A DNA stretch of 64,000 bases. Source: Arachnopeziza araneosa. Its lineage: Eukaryota > Ascomycota > Leotiomycetes > Helotiales > Arachnopezizaceae. The position numbers and the translations under genes were made by a program. Of the stretch, positions 21,763-32,400 are shown piece by piece. Below the pieces are notes generated by a model. The model saw nothing but the letters and a program-made list of their open reading frames with translations, did not search any database and was not told the origin of the DNA. The stretch covers positions 248,001-312,000 of the forward strand of contig QYAI01000005.1 of NCBI GenBank assembly GCA_003988855.1, in the 5' to 3' direction. Positions within the stretch are counted from its first letter, which is position 1. Every line of letters starts with the position of its first letter.

Positions 21763-23125
21763 ATGTCGTTTTGCAACATCGCTATGGTCTCGGCTCTGCT
21801 CGGAGTTTCTCACGCTGTGCTTTACCCAGGACAGAGCAACCTGAACCATACCTGTCAGCTTCGTATGCGCTCGCACCTTGCTCATCGCTATTGTATTGTC
21901 TCTGATTTCGATATCTAGTCAACCCATTCCTTTCTTGCTCCGCGAACGCATACCCAAATATCACAGACTTATGCTGCACTGAGACGTTTGGTGGTCTTGT
22001 GTTATCTACGCAATATTGAGATACTTATACTGGCTTCGAGTCCCAATGCCAGGTTCTGCCTCTCAATAAGTGGACGCTCCACGGTCTTTGGCCTGTCAGT
22101 TTACACTCGCATTTCTATGATATGAAGGCTAAAATTACTTAAAGATTTTTGCAATGGGAGTTATAATCAATACTGCGACTTAAGGTTGGTTGTTCTAGAT
22201 TTGACTTGTGAAATTTCATTGTGCCAGATTGGATAGAACATTGAGATTGACTTGTCTGGATGGACAAGGGACCTTGTCTCATAGTCTTTTCCATGGCTTT
22301 AGCACTCTTGTTTGATCAAAGCTGGATTTTTGTTCTTGTACTTCTTATTAAAAGATATTCCTTTATCAGTTCTCCTGTAAAATCCTACTAATGCCCTCAA
22401 GTCGACAATACGATCCGGCTCCGTCCCCAAACACTACCACCGGTACTTCATCTGGAACACCAGTACCTCCCTACAAAGGTCCCTCAATCTCAACATTCCT
22501 CGCACCATTCGGAAAACTTGACTTGTTAGCTTTCATGAACAAGTACTGGGTTTCTCAGTCAGTATATTGTCTCCATTATGCGCGTACTTCGGGCCAATTT
22601 ATCGAGATCTGACACTAATATACCATTAGAGGATCCCCTAATGGTGACTTTTGGGGGCATGAGTTTAGCAAACATGGTACTTGCTACTCTACTTTCGATA
22701 TTCCATGCTATGGTCCTACCTACCAAAACCATTCCGAAGTAGTTGATTTCTTCGAAACTGCAGTTACATATTATCAGAATTTACCTACCTATGGATGGCT
22801 CTCAGCTGCCGGAATTAGACCCAGTAATACCACCACTTTCACACTAAATGATTTGCAAGTTGCGTTGACCAAAGGCTTTGGGGCACTGCCTTATACTGGT
22901 TGCACGGGACCCAGATATAACACGACCGAAGCTGGGAAGGAGAGTTTGGATAATGGGTATACTGTCGTCGATGAGGTTTGGTATTACTACCACGTCTATG
23001 GGAGAGTGCAGAGGTCGCAGGGTTTACCCGTGAATGCTAGTATCAATGGTGCAAGTGTGACTACCTGCGCCAGAGCTGCTAGTGCGCTGTCATATCCTTT
23101 GAGAACGAAAGGAAGTGAGGCCTAA
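21763..23125 (+). pseudogene. Secreted RNase T2 gene with a premature stop
   Basis: RNase T2 enzymes cleave single-stranded RNA through 2',3'-cyclic phosphates. Exons read 21763-21862 (signal peptide, MSFCNIAMVSALLGVSHA), 21919-22094, 22145-about 22186, 22401-22560 and about 22630-23125. Catalytic segment I is KWTLHGLWP and segment II is FWGHEFSKHGTC. The second exon has an in-frame TGA at 22017-22019 where the family has Trp (STQYW). The next junction (donor GTCAGT at 22095) is also one base short of the expected frame. With both lesions the product would end after about 66 residues, before either catalytic histidine. The rest of the gene is well preserved, so the inactivation looks recent, unless either lesion is a sequencing error. 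Confidence 0.75.
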
Positions 23126-23347
23126 GAAGAATGCTGTCATAAAAACTTTAATGATAATGAAGATAATAGCACATTCTAATCTTTAAGAGTCGCTTCTCAT
23201 GAGAATCTGGTCTCTAATTTCCTAGGTGATCTGTATTCGAGCCCATAGGCGCTCTCAGGACTCACCAAGTCTTATATAACATTCAATTTTTGTTCCTGTT
23301 TCTCTCCTGACCCAAGTTCCTTACAGCAGGGTACCTCGCCCTAACAA
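23126..23347. other. Convergent intergenic region
   Basis: A short AT-rich spacer between the 3' ends of the RNase T2 gene and the LCL2 gene. No feature seen. Confidence 0.5.
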
Positions 23348-23763
23348 TCATAACAGTCCCTTCCTCGCCAATTCAACCTTCCTCAGCGCCTCTCCTGCTT
23401 TAAAGCCCCCTTTACTGACACAAACCGCCTTTCCATCTGCCAACTCCACTTTCTCTTCATAAGTAGGATGTGGGCAGGGACAATGATGTGGAAAATGTAC
23501 GCATGCTAGAGTGTCTGGGCAGAGATAGTTACTGCAATGCGCTTGCTCGTAGTTTTGCTGGTACCAGTTTGAGTCTGAGGCAACATTTTGGGGTTCGTGG
23601 TGATGTTGTTGTTGCTAGATATAGTTAGTATATGAATTGATAAATGAGAAATAGAATATATGACCTGTTGTTGCCCATTGAACATCTGCTCGAAGAACTG
23701 GAATTGGGCAGATGCGAGTGAGAGGAGGAGGGTGATTGTTGTTAGGAAGGAGAGACGAGCCAT
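23348..23763 (-). CDS. lcl2: LCL2, long chronological lifespan protein 2
   Basis: This is a 121-residue secretory-pathway protein in two exons, 23763-23665 and 23614-23348, split by a 50-nt intron inside a Gln run. The signal peptide is MARLSFLTTITLLLSLASAQ. The family core follows: FFEQMF, a Q/H-rich stretch, then SNWYQQNYEQAHCSNYLCP, a CVHFPHHCPCPHP cysteine block and the C-terminal ARKGLL. The family is linked in yeast and fungi to ER quality control and longevity; the molecular activity is unknown. It is divergent from the glutamyl-tRNA synthetase gene (260 bases between ATGs). Confidence 0.92.
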
Positions 23764-24023
23764 TTCGAAAATTGCAATCAGACTTGAAGACAGAGTTTAG
23801 TGGCTGGAAAGACTTTTGGGGACGCAATGGGGAGATGTTGAGCAACGAATGACAAAAAGAGTGAAGATATAAACTGAAGTGGTTCTGGCCAAATGTCATC
23901 TACAAATTGTACTAATTAGTCTTAGCGCCAAACCCTTGTCATGACTCAACCCCACCATCATTAAGTTAAATACTTGTGCAAACTTCTACCCCTCCATCTT
24001 TCTAATAGCACGTCACCGCGAAG

Positions 24024-25898
24024 ATGCACGCCGACGAGCTTGGGACTATTGCTACGCAGTTTGCGGCTCAAGATTTCAAAGTCATTGAACCCCACCTCGT
24101 TGCTCTTGACAAACATTTAATTCTACGGACCTACATTGAGGGGTACTCGCTGTCCAAAGTTGATCAAGATGTATGGGTCACAATCCGCAGTAACAAGGTC
24201 GCCGCCGCGTTCATTAAGCGCGGTATTCTTGTAAACTTGGGAAGATGGTTTGGCTTTGTCGAACAAACTCACCCCGAGATTCAAGAGGAGATCAAAGCTC
24301 GCGATGAGAAGGACAAGGCCAAGAAAGCTGCCCTAAGCAAGGCTGGCGGAAGCTATGCGATGGCATTACAGGACACGGACAAAGGCGTTGTGACCCGATT
24401 TCCTCCAGAGCCCAGTGGATATCTCCACGTTGGGCATTTGAAGGCCGCAATGTTAAATGACTACTTTGCACACGACATGTACAAGGGCACGCTTCTACTC
24501 CGGTTCGACGATACAAATCCAAGTAAGGAAAAGCAAGAGTACCAGGATGCGATTGTGGAGGATTTAGCATTGGTTGGAATCAAGCCAGACAAAACGAGTT
24601 ATACCAGCGATCACCTTGAGAGTTTGTACCAGTACTGCATTAGAATGATCAAAGAAGGCCATGCATATGCAGATGATACCGATCAAGAAACTATGAGAGA
24701 CGAACGTATGAAGGGGATTGCGAGCAAAAATCGGAATAAGAGTGTTGAAGATAATCTTGCCCTCTTTGAAGAGATGAAGGCGGGAAGTGAAGTTGGACTG
24801 AAAAACTGCATTCGTGCAAAGATGTCAGTGGACAATCCCAACAAGGCCATGCGTGATCCAGTCATATATCGATGCAATCTACTACCACATCACCGGACTG
24901 GAAAGGCATGGAAAATGTATCCTACTTACGATTTCGCTTGCCCCATCGTGGATTCTGTAGAGGGGGTTACTCATGCTCTAAGAACAACCGAGTACACAGA
25001 TCGCAATCCTCAATACCAGTGGTTTTTAGATACTTTGAAGCTCCGCCAAGTTCATATGTGGGATTTCGCAAGAATGAACTTTATCCGAACTGTACTCTCG
25101 AAACGAAAACTGACCAAATTAGTTGATGCTGGTGACGTCTGGGGCTGGGACGATCCTCGAATGCCAACAATCCGAGGTGTTCGGAGACATGGAATGACCA
25201 TTCCTGCCTTGAGAGATTTTATCTTAAAGCAAGGTCCAAGTCGAAACATTGTGAATATGGACTGGACTAATTTCTGGGCTTCGAACAAGAAAGTTATTGA
25301 TCCCATTGCACCTCGACATATCGCCGTTGAGATCAAAGACGCAGTCAAAGCTAGGATCACCAATGGTCCAGAGAAATCTTATATTGAAGACAAGCCAAAG
25401 CATGGCAAGAATCCTGCTGTTGGTCTTAAGAAGGTGGTTTTCAGTTCTAACTTGATCTTCGATCAGGAGGATGTGAAGCTCTTCAAGCAAGACGAGGAGA
25501 TTACTATCATGAATTGGGGTAACGCCTTCGTCCGCAAAATCAAAGGCTCTGATCCGGTTACCGAAATTGAACTGGAGCTCCATCTCGAGGGTGATGTTAA
25601 GAAGACTGAGAAGAAGGTTACTTGGCTGTCCACAGATCAAGACCTCGTTCCAGCTGAGGTCTGGGAATTTGACCACCTGTTCACCAAAGACAAACTGGAG
25701 GAGGAGGATAACTGGGAGGACTTTGTAAACAGGGATAGTGCGAAATGTGTTGAGCAGCTCTGCGATATGAATGTAGCGGATTTGAAAGTCGATGATATCA
25801 TCCAGCTAGAGAGAAAGGGCTATTACAGAGTTGATAGAGTGGCTGGGGAGGGGAAGAAACTGGCGTTATTTGGCATTCCGACAGGCAAGACAAAGTAA
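24024..25898 (+). CDS. gus1: Glutamyl-tRNA synthetase, cytosolic
   Basis: This class I synthetase of 624 residues charges tRNA-Glu with glutamate. It is a single exon. An N-terminal GST-like domain (1-about 110) is short for the family and would bind the Arc1-type cofactor. The HIGH motif is FPPEPSGYLHVGH (residues about 127-138). RFDDTNPSKEKQEY follows, and the KMSKS-type loop is VLSKRKLTKLV. The DPRMPTIRG segment after it, the absence of bacterial-type anticodon-domain motifs and the beta-barrel C-terminus (LQLERKGYYRVDR-like end) mark the eukaryotic cytosolic enzyme. I found no upstream exon in the 260 bases before the ATG. Confidence 0.95.
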   Translation: MHADELGTIATQFAAQDFKVIEPHLVALDKHLILRTYIEGYSLSKVDQDVWVTIRSNKVAAAFIKRGILVNLGRWFGFVEQTHPEIQEEIKARDEKDKAKKAALSKAGGSYAMALQDTDKGVVTRFPPEPSGYLHVGHLKAAMLNDYFAHDMYKGTLLLRFDDTNPSKEKQEYQDAIVEDLALVGIKPDKTSYTSDHLESLYQYCIRMIKEGHAYADDTDQETMRDERMKGIASKNRNKSVEDNLALFEEMKAGSEVGLKNCIRAKMSVDNPNKAMRDPVIYRCNLLPHHRTGKAWKMYPTYDFACPIVDSVEGVTHALRTTEYTDRNPQYQWFLDTLKLRQVHMWDFARMNFIRTVLSKRKLTKLVDAGDVWGWDDPRMPTIRGVRRHGMTIPALRDFILKQGPSRNIVNMDWTNFWASNKKVIDPIAPRHIAVEIKDAVKARITNGPEKSYIEDKPKHGKNPAVGLKKVVFSSNLIFDQEDVKLFKQDEEITIMNWGNAFVRKIKGSDPVTEIELELHLEGDVKKTEKKVTWLSTDQDLVPAEVWEFDHLFTKDKLEEEDNWEDFVNRDSAKCVEQLCDMNVADLKVDDIIQLERKGYYRVDRVAGEGKKLALFGIPTGKTK

Positions 25899-26216
25899 TG
25901 AATTCAAATCTAGAGAAAAACTGTTTTTGTAGATTTAATGAGATTATGTCGTCGTCATGGCGATAGATCTATATGAATAAATCATCATGAGCAAGCCTCG
26001 GTGTTCAGGTCAAGGTCCTCTTTAATTCTCGTCCTATTCGGATAGAGGGAATACGTTGATGTAAAGACGGATTAGAAAAATATCGAATTCTTTCACACTT
26101 CTCATCTCCTAGTACAGTTATCGTATCTATCAAAATGCCAGACGCTTATGTTGTTTCCCGTATCTCCAAACTCCACTAAAACAACGAGGTTACATTCAAA
26201 ATGCAGCAATCTAACC
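25899..26216. other. Convergent intergenic region
   Basis: A 318-base AT-rich spacer between the 3' ends of the tRNA synthetase gene and the DUF3431-like gene. No feature seen. Confidence 0.5.
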
Positions 26217-28661
26217 TTAGTCGATGCAGCTACAATCATGCTTATCCCCACCACTTCTCAACCCTATCTCCATAGTAGGACATTTCCACGCAATCCCTCC
26301 ATTACTGCACTGCAGTAACACTCCCCAAAGCCTCTCAACTGTAAATCCCAGATACGGTCTCTCTAAGGTATCTGGCAGACCGTAAATACCTTCAGGCGCC
26401 CATTTTCCCTTCCCTTCCTCCCCATCTAACATTTTTGGCATCTTTTCGCTCGCATGTGCCCACGCATGACTAGCGTCCCCATTAACTAACGCATCATACA
26501 ACAGCTGCCATATATCCCTATCCAATGCGCGTATTCGTGCCGCTGAGGCAAAGAAGTTATTTCCATGCGTCAAAAGCACCGATTTACACGTGGGCGATCC
26601 AGGCCTAGCAGCACTCCACATTGACGGGACTAAATGAAAGGTGTCTTCCCAGCCGGTGGAATCAAAGCAGTCACCGCAGTAGCAGGTCTCGACTTCACCA
26701 AGATTCAGGAACCCAGTTTTAGGCGCGGCATCAGGAATTGGAAAGTCGGGCGGGATATAATAGTTGTATAAACGATTAACAATACTCGGGATTTTGTCTT
26801 GAGTAGCCGAGTTGGTGGATAGAAATAGGGTATGTACGGGGAGGAAAGCAAATGTGTAAAGGATGTGATGTAGGTAAACCATAGTGGGTCCACCAACGTT
26901 ATGGAGTGTTTGAACGGCCACATCACCTTGAAATTCGCCTTTCAGATTCGCCACAGCCTCCTCAGTCATTGGAAATGACGGGTCCTGGGAGTACACCTTT
27001 ACACGTGTTAAACCTAGGAAATGAGGGAGCCTGGCAAAGGAGGAGATGAGGTCAGCAACTGATTCGACGGGATCCCCGACAGAGTGAGCGATGACTATGT
27101 CAAAGGATCGAAGCTCTGGGGGGCGGTACATAATGTCAAGATTGATATTCGACGGGCCGAGCCATGTAGAGAGGTCGTGATTATAGGCAACTGTATCGTT
27201 CCAGAACATGATCTGCGTGCTGATTAAGATTCCGAATATAGCTGTTGTACTAACGAGGAAGAAAGAGATTTGCCATGGTTCCGATCGGATTGGGAGAGAT
27301 CTACGACGAAATAGTCGAAGGATGATATTCAAAACTCGAGGTGGGTAGTATCCGATGTGCTTTGGCCCAATGGTAATGATGTAGAGCAATGTGAAAGCGA
27401 TTACTTGTATCCAACTAAGGAAGTTTCTCTCGTTTCTCATGACGCCTATAACCAAAATCCACAGCCCGGCATGCAAAGTACTTACCAGAGCGTCTGTGGC
27501 TTCCGGACTTCCTTCTTCTAACGCGCCACCCACATGCTCTTGAGACATGAATGGAAAGCTGCTAAGCATCGTGCTGTTGTAAAGGATGTGTAGAACAACC
27601 GCAGGGACGAAAATGACGATTCGGTATACGATGCCCCACGACTCGGCAATGTGAGAGGCAGCTGTCACATTCTCATATTTTGAAGTCGCGATGCCAGCAA
27701 GGACGAGAGGCGGTATTCCAGCCAACAAATAGAGTTGTAGCGCCGTTTCCCAAGATTGTGGCCCTTTGTTGATTCGAGGACCAATCCTTGAGAAGACTTT
27801 TGCGGCACTGAATAAAGCAAAGCTGGAAAATGTCTTCTTAAGAGCCCAGTGATTGAGGCGGTAATCCTGGCTCAGAATGATCAAAATGAAGACAGGGATC
27901 AATACGACACGATACAGACCGCCGATGGAAAGCTTTTGATCCCTTGGAAATAGGTGTAAGAGGTTGGCTAAGCGAAAGAATACACTATCAAGGACATAAG
28001 TCAGAATCTGTGGGGTTGTCAGTGGAGCCATCTCCCAAAAGGGGTTCACACTCACAGGTAGCATAGCTAGGATCGGCAAGTTCTCATATCTGAGCAAAGC
28101 TTGAGCTCCAAAGAGCATTCCAACCGCGGCGAGAACTGAGGAGAACAAAACTCGGACCCCAATGATGAGAGCGTCGAATATCGTGTACCGCTCTCCTTGC
28201 CGCGGGCTGGTGCCGAATCTGCCTAATTTGACTACCAGGACAACAACCGCAACAGTGGCATAGGCACTGAGCTGGACTAACAGCAAGAAATAGAAAGCTA
28301 TCACGGGTTAACGACGATGCACTGTGGTCCAAAGCTTCATAGGGCTTGGCTGGTCATCACTGGGTTACAACTCACGATAAGCTACGGATTGTCAGCACGT
28401 GGCATCAGGCAAATGACGGAGAAACTCACGAAAGCCATTCCTCAGAATCTTCCTCCCGGCGAGCGTAGCGGCAACATTGAGAATCATCCAGAGGGTGCCC
28501 TTCAGACTGCCCCTACTCTCACTAGCCCTGTCGTTCTCATCATCGCTCCCTTCTTGGTCTACGGCGTGATCAGGGAGCAGGGTGTCGTCGCTTTCGAATT
28601 CGCCGTCCATTTCGCGATCGCGACGGTTCTTTTCCTCTTCTTCCATGCTGCTGCTCCTCAT
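26217..28661 (-). CDS. Multi-pass membrane protein with a DUF3431-like C-terminal domain
   Basis: This is a 772-residue protein. Exons: 28661-28430, a 6-nt micro-exon 28381-28376 (CTTATC) and 28297-26217. Both introns have GTGAGT donors and a branch-like GCTGAC or GTTAAC near the acceptor, and the phases close. The N-terminus is acidic and hydrophilic (MRSSSMEEEEKNRRD). About nine membrane segments follow (roughly residues 55-450). The C-terminal third resembles DUF3431, a fungal domain often found near glycosyltransferases (FDIVIAHSVGDPVESV, LHNVGGPTMVYLHHIL). Its CYCGDCFD and HGNNFFASAARIRAL stretches look enzyme-like, but no function is known. A sugar-modifying role is only a guess. Confidence 0.7.
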
Positions 28662-29450
28662 GGCATCATGAGAGGATGCGAAATGGAACGGAGCGGATCA
28701 ATCAATCGTTCCTTCGCGGCTCTGCGACAGAGATGGACTTGGCGGGAGGTACGGGACGTGGGTGTGTGTGTGTACGTGTGTGCGTGGTGTTCTAGAATCC
28801 CTGTTGTCCCGCGCCAACGTCTGAAAGGAGACGACGCAGAAAGCTTAGCCTTCTGGACCTGGTCCGAATACGCAGCGGCAGCTTCGGACCTGCGTCTGAA
28901 ACTCACGATGCTCGAGCGGAGGTGTGTGCTAGATATGCAGAGAGCAATGGAATCAATGGTGAACCAGCATGGAAACGAAGATCACGGGATTCATCTGTTA
29001 CAAAGTAGCTACGTACCTAGGTACTTCCCTACTCATTGGTGGGTTCCCTGCCTAGCAGCCTCGTATTTCGAAATTAGGTCTATCTTCCGAAAATAGAAGA
29101 TGGATATCATGCTGTTGTTCAAACATCTTCCAAAGAAGCTAGCAAGTTTCAGATCTCTTTATTTAAAAACCGGCCCTAGCTACAATCTCGTCTGATCTGA
29201 TGGTCGATAGCGACTCCAACAGTCAATCACAAGCTACAGTAGGACATGGGGAGTCTGGAATCAGCCACCAACACATATTCTTACAACAACTTTAATTCCC
29301 ACGCTTCCAGACTCGACGGGAACTCCAACACAATGCAAAATACCCAAACCACTGCGCTTGGTAACTTCTTTAGACGCCAAACAAAATGCAGCAAGTTTCA
29401 GTACACCATCATTCTCTTCCCCAACGCCTCAATACACTTAATTCCCCTTC
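28662..29450. repeat. Intergenic region with a GT microsatellite
   Basis: This is the promoter side of the DUF3431-like gene and the 3' flank of Cyk3. A GTGTGT tract lies at about 28761-28787. Plus-strand frames here overlap the 3' end of cyk3 antisense and look fortuitous. Confidence 0.5.
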
Positions 29451-32400
29451 TCAAACACACGTCCATTCAGCGAATACGCACCACCGAGCGCTTCTATCCG
29501 CCAGCACCAAGCCTCGCCAGGTGCCTCTTTCCGTAACTTTTATAATGGTCTCCCAGGTTCCTCCATCAGCTTTCTCCATACCCTGGCTGGTGCTGTAGCC
29601 TTTCTCTTCCTTTCGCATGAGCCGCAAAACTTTGCCTCCTGGAGCCTGAATCGCCAGCTTCGCCGACTTCTTAGAAGTATGTGTATTTGTAGTGCTAGGG
29701 TTTGAACCAGAAGCGGACGAGCTATTCATCGACATGGAAGAGCCTGGTCGGGCGAAGGGAATAGGTGACGTTCCCCCAGGGTTGACCGGTGCAGCAGCAA
29801 GCGAAGATGGATGTTGTCGAATGGCGAAAACAAAAGTATTGTTAAAGGCCAGTCTCTGGCATTGTGGTTGGGATACATAGATATCGTGACGTTGAGCATG
29901 AGGAGTTGGGTACCGAGTTACGAAATCGAAAGGTGGATTATCTCCGCTATGAATGACGGGAAGGGCAAAAGCTAGAGGATGTACGTCGTCCTTGATTGAT
30001 TGCATCAAACCTCGCTTTCCTGCATAGACTTTCAATGTTCCTTGGCCTTCATCGCCTGGAAGCAATGCCTTCACAGTGTATCGCTTTTGGCCACCGATCC
30101 ATTCTGCTTGCGCAAGAGCACGTTTTTTGATAGTCTCTCCACTCTCAAAAAAGTCGCCATCTCCATCTCTCTCAAACGCCTTAGCCTCAACATAAGCTAC
30201 ACATTCCACATCTGCTGGAACATTGAATTTGAGCTGAACGGTCTCAAGATCCTCGATACGAATTAGACTAGTATCGTAGTCAATCATTTGTACTCCATTC
30301 TTAAAGTAAGGTGGACAAGCGCATGGTAAAGCTAAGAGAACCTCAAAAGCAATCGGTGGACAAAGGTGCTGTTGGTGGTGCGAATCAGGTACATGTGTCC
30401 AGCAAATTTCGGTTGGGCGTGCTAAGAACCACCAGCTCTCTGCGCATTGACTACTAGCTCTGGAATAGAGGCCACGACGAGGGTGTGAAGGTGAGGCAAG
30501 CGAACAGTCCATCATCCTCCATTCGCCATCGACCATAACGGCATTCCACCAGTGATTTGGTCGTGGCATGACCGCCAATTCGGGAATTTCTCCTGGCGTC
30601 TTCAAATATCCATGGATAATTTCTGCTTGAATGCCGACAGCAGCACACATTTCTATTACCAAGACAGAGACCTCTTCAGCAGATCCTCGCTTCGTCTGCA
30701 GGACTCTCTTGCAGTCAACAACACTGTCGAAATCTTCTTCCCACGTAATCTTCTCACTAATCCAAGTGAAGATAGCTCTTAGTCGTTGCACGTCGCTGCG
30801 ATACGGCCTGCAAACGAAGCCCGTTGCCAAGCTAACGGGATTCGTCATAGGTGGAAGGCTATTGATAAATCTTGCGTTCTTATCAACTAAGCTAAGGTTC
30901 ACAGCTTGGAAGTTTGTCGGTTCTGCAACTGCACGACGATGTGCGCCTTCGTCTCCGTCACATTGCTCATACAATTCGTCAACAGAGCTGATAGCTGGGT
31001 AATCCATCATCTGGCATCTCTCCTTCCTCTCAACTAGTTCAATTCTACTAAGAGAGTTGGCTCGATTAACATCCCGACGAACTTGAACCCAGTCAATACC
31101 AGCATTTCCGCCACCAAGCCCCATTTCGGTAGCTGCATTGGTACCGTGACTACTGCCAAAACCACCACCAGAGATTGAAGAAATACCGGCCGGCATCTTT
31201 GAGGGCATTGTCGTTCTTGGTGATTCGCCTACTACGATACTCCCCCTAGCACTTGCGGCTCCTGTCTTGGCGGATTCAATGATCTTTTTGAAGAATCCGC
31301 TCTTCTTTGGCTTCGGTGCTGTAAGACCACCCAGCATGCTTCCAGAGTCAGCCGAAGATCCGTGCCATCCAGCCTGCGATTGTGCTCTGGGAGGACCTGA
31401 CGCATGACTACTGTGGAAGGAAATCCCAGTAAGAGGCGTTTCCGGTCTATCACCAGCAAATTCAGCTAGGCTGCCATGCAGACCTGAAAATGCTTCTCTC
31501 CGAGTGCCAAATGCACTATGCGCCCGTTCGTTTAAAGCCTCTTTCTTTCGTGCTAAGCTTCCGGCGCTAGTATATGAAAATCCACCGGCAGATGGCCCAC
31601 TCATCAGGCTTCGATCAGTTGTACTGGAGCTTGTGGTACCGCTGGTAGTTGTACTCCGTGCTCCAGATGACGAACTCGTCGAGTTCGTCTTTGTCGTGAA
31701 AGTTCGACCAAGCATCGATTTCCCAACTTCATATGCAGATTTCCGATGTCGGAGTTTAGATTCACCTTGGATGCTTCCTCCCATGGATGATTTCGGTCTC
31801 TCAAATGTATTTATTTTCGGTGGTACAGCGGGTCCTAGATCGTCATCCTCGCGTGGGCGGGGACTACTATTATGCATCTTACTCAGTCGGTTCTCCATCC
31901 TCTGCACATAATTGCTCAGTTGCGGTGGAGGTTGATCGGCATATCGAGAGTTGGAGCTACCGCCGTATGCTGGTTCTTCAACTTGGTCAAATACATTAGA
32001 TTCTTCAAGACCCATAGCTGTGTTTGGTCTTGGATGACCGATTCTTCGAGCCTTAATATACGTTTGATCAAATGCTTCAGGAGACCAGGGATCTTGGGGC
32101 GTTTCGGGGGACGTAGTTTGACCTGAAACTCCCATATCAGCCAAAGATGACATAACATCATCCATTGCACTGCGGAGAGGAGATGGAGTAAGACCGGTTC
32201 CATCGGGAGAAACTGCACGAGGTGTGTTGTAAGAGTTCTCGTAGGAATTATATTTAGCCTCGGACCTTTGTGGGGTGTATTGAGTTCGGTGTGGAGGAGG
32301 TGCGGGAGGTGGTGGGGAAGCTCCGATATCAAATTGTGGATGCGAAGAAGGTGGTCCTTGTGAATACTGGTTGTAATGTGCATGGGGTCCAGGCGAGGGT

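Noticed and set aside
21763..23125. RIP as the cause of the RNase T2 stop
   Set aside because: TGG to TGA changes a G whose partner C is followed by C, not A. There is also no general C-to-T skew in the gene.
29246..29536. Plus-strand frame starting MGSLESATNTYSYNN
   Set aside because: It overlaps the 3' end of cyk3 antisense and changes character midway. It could be part of a leader, but I cannot support it.
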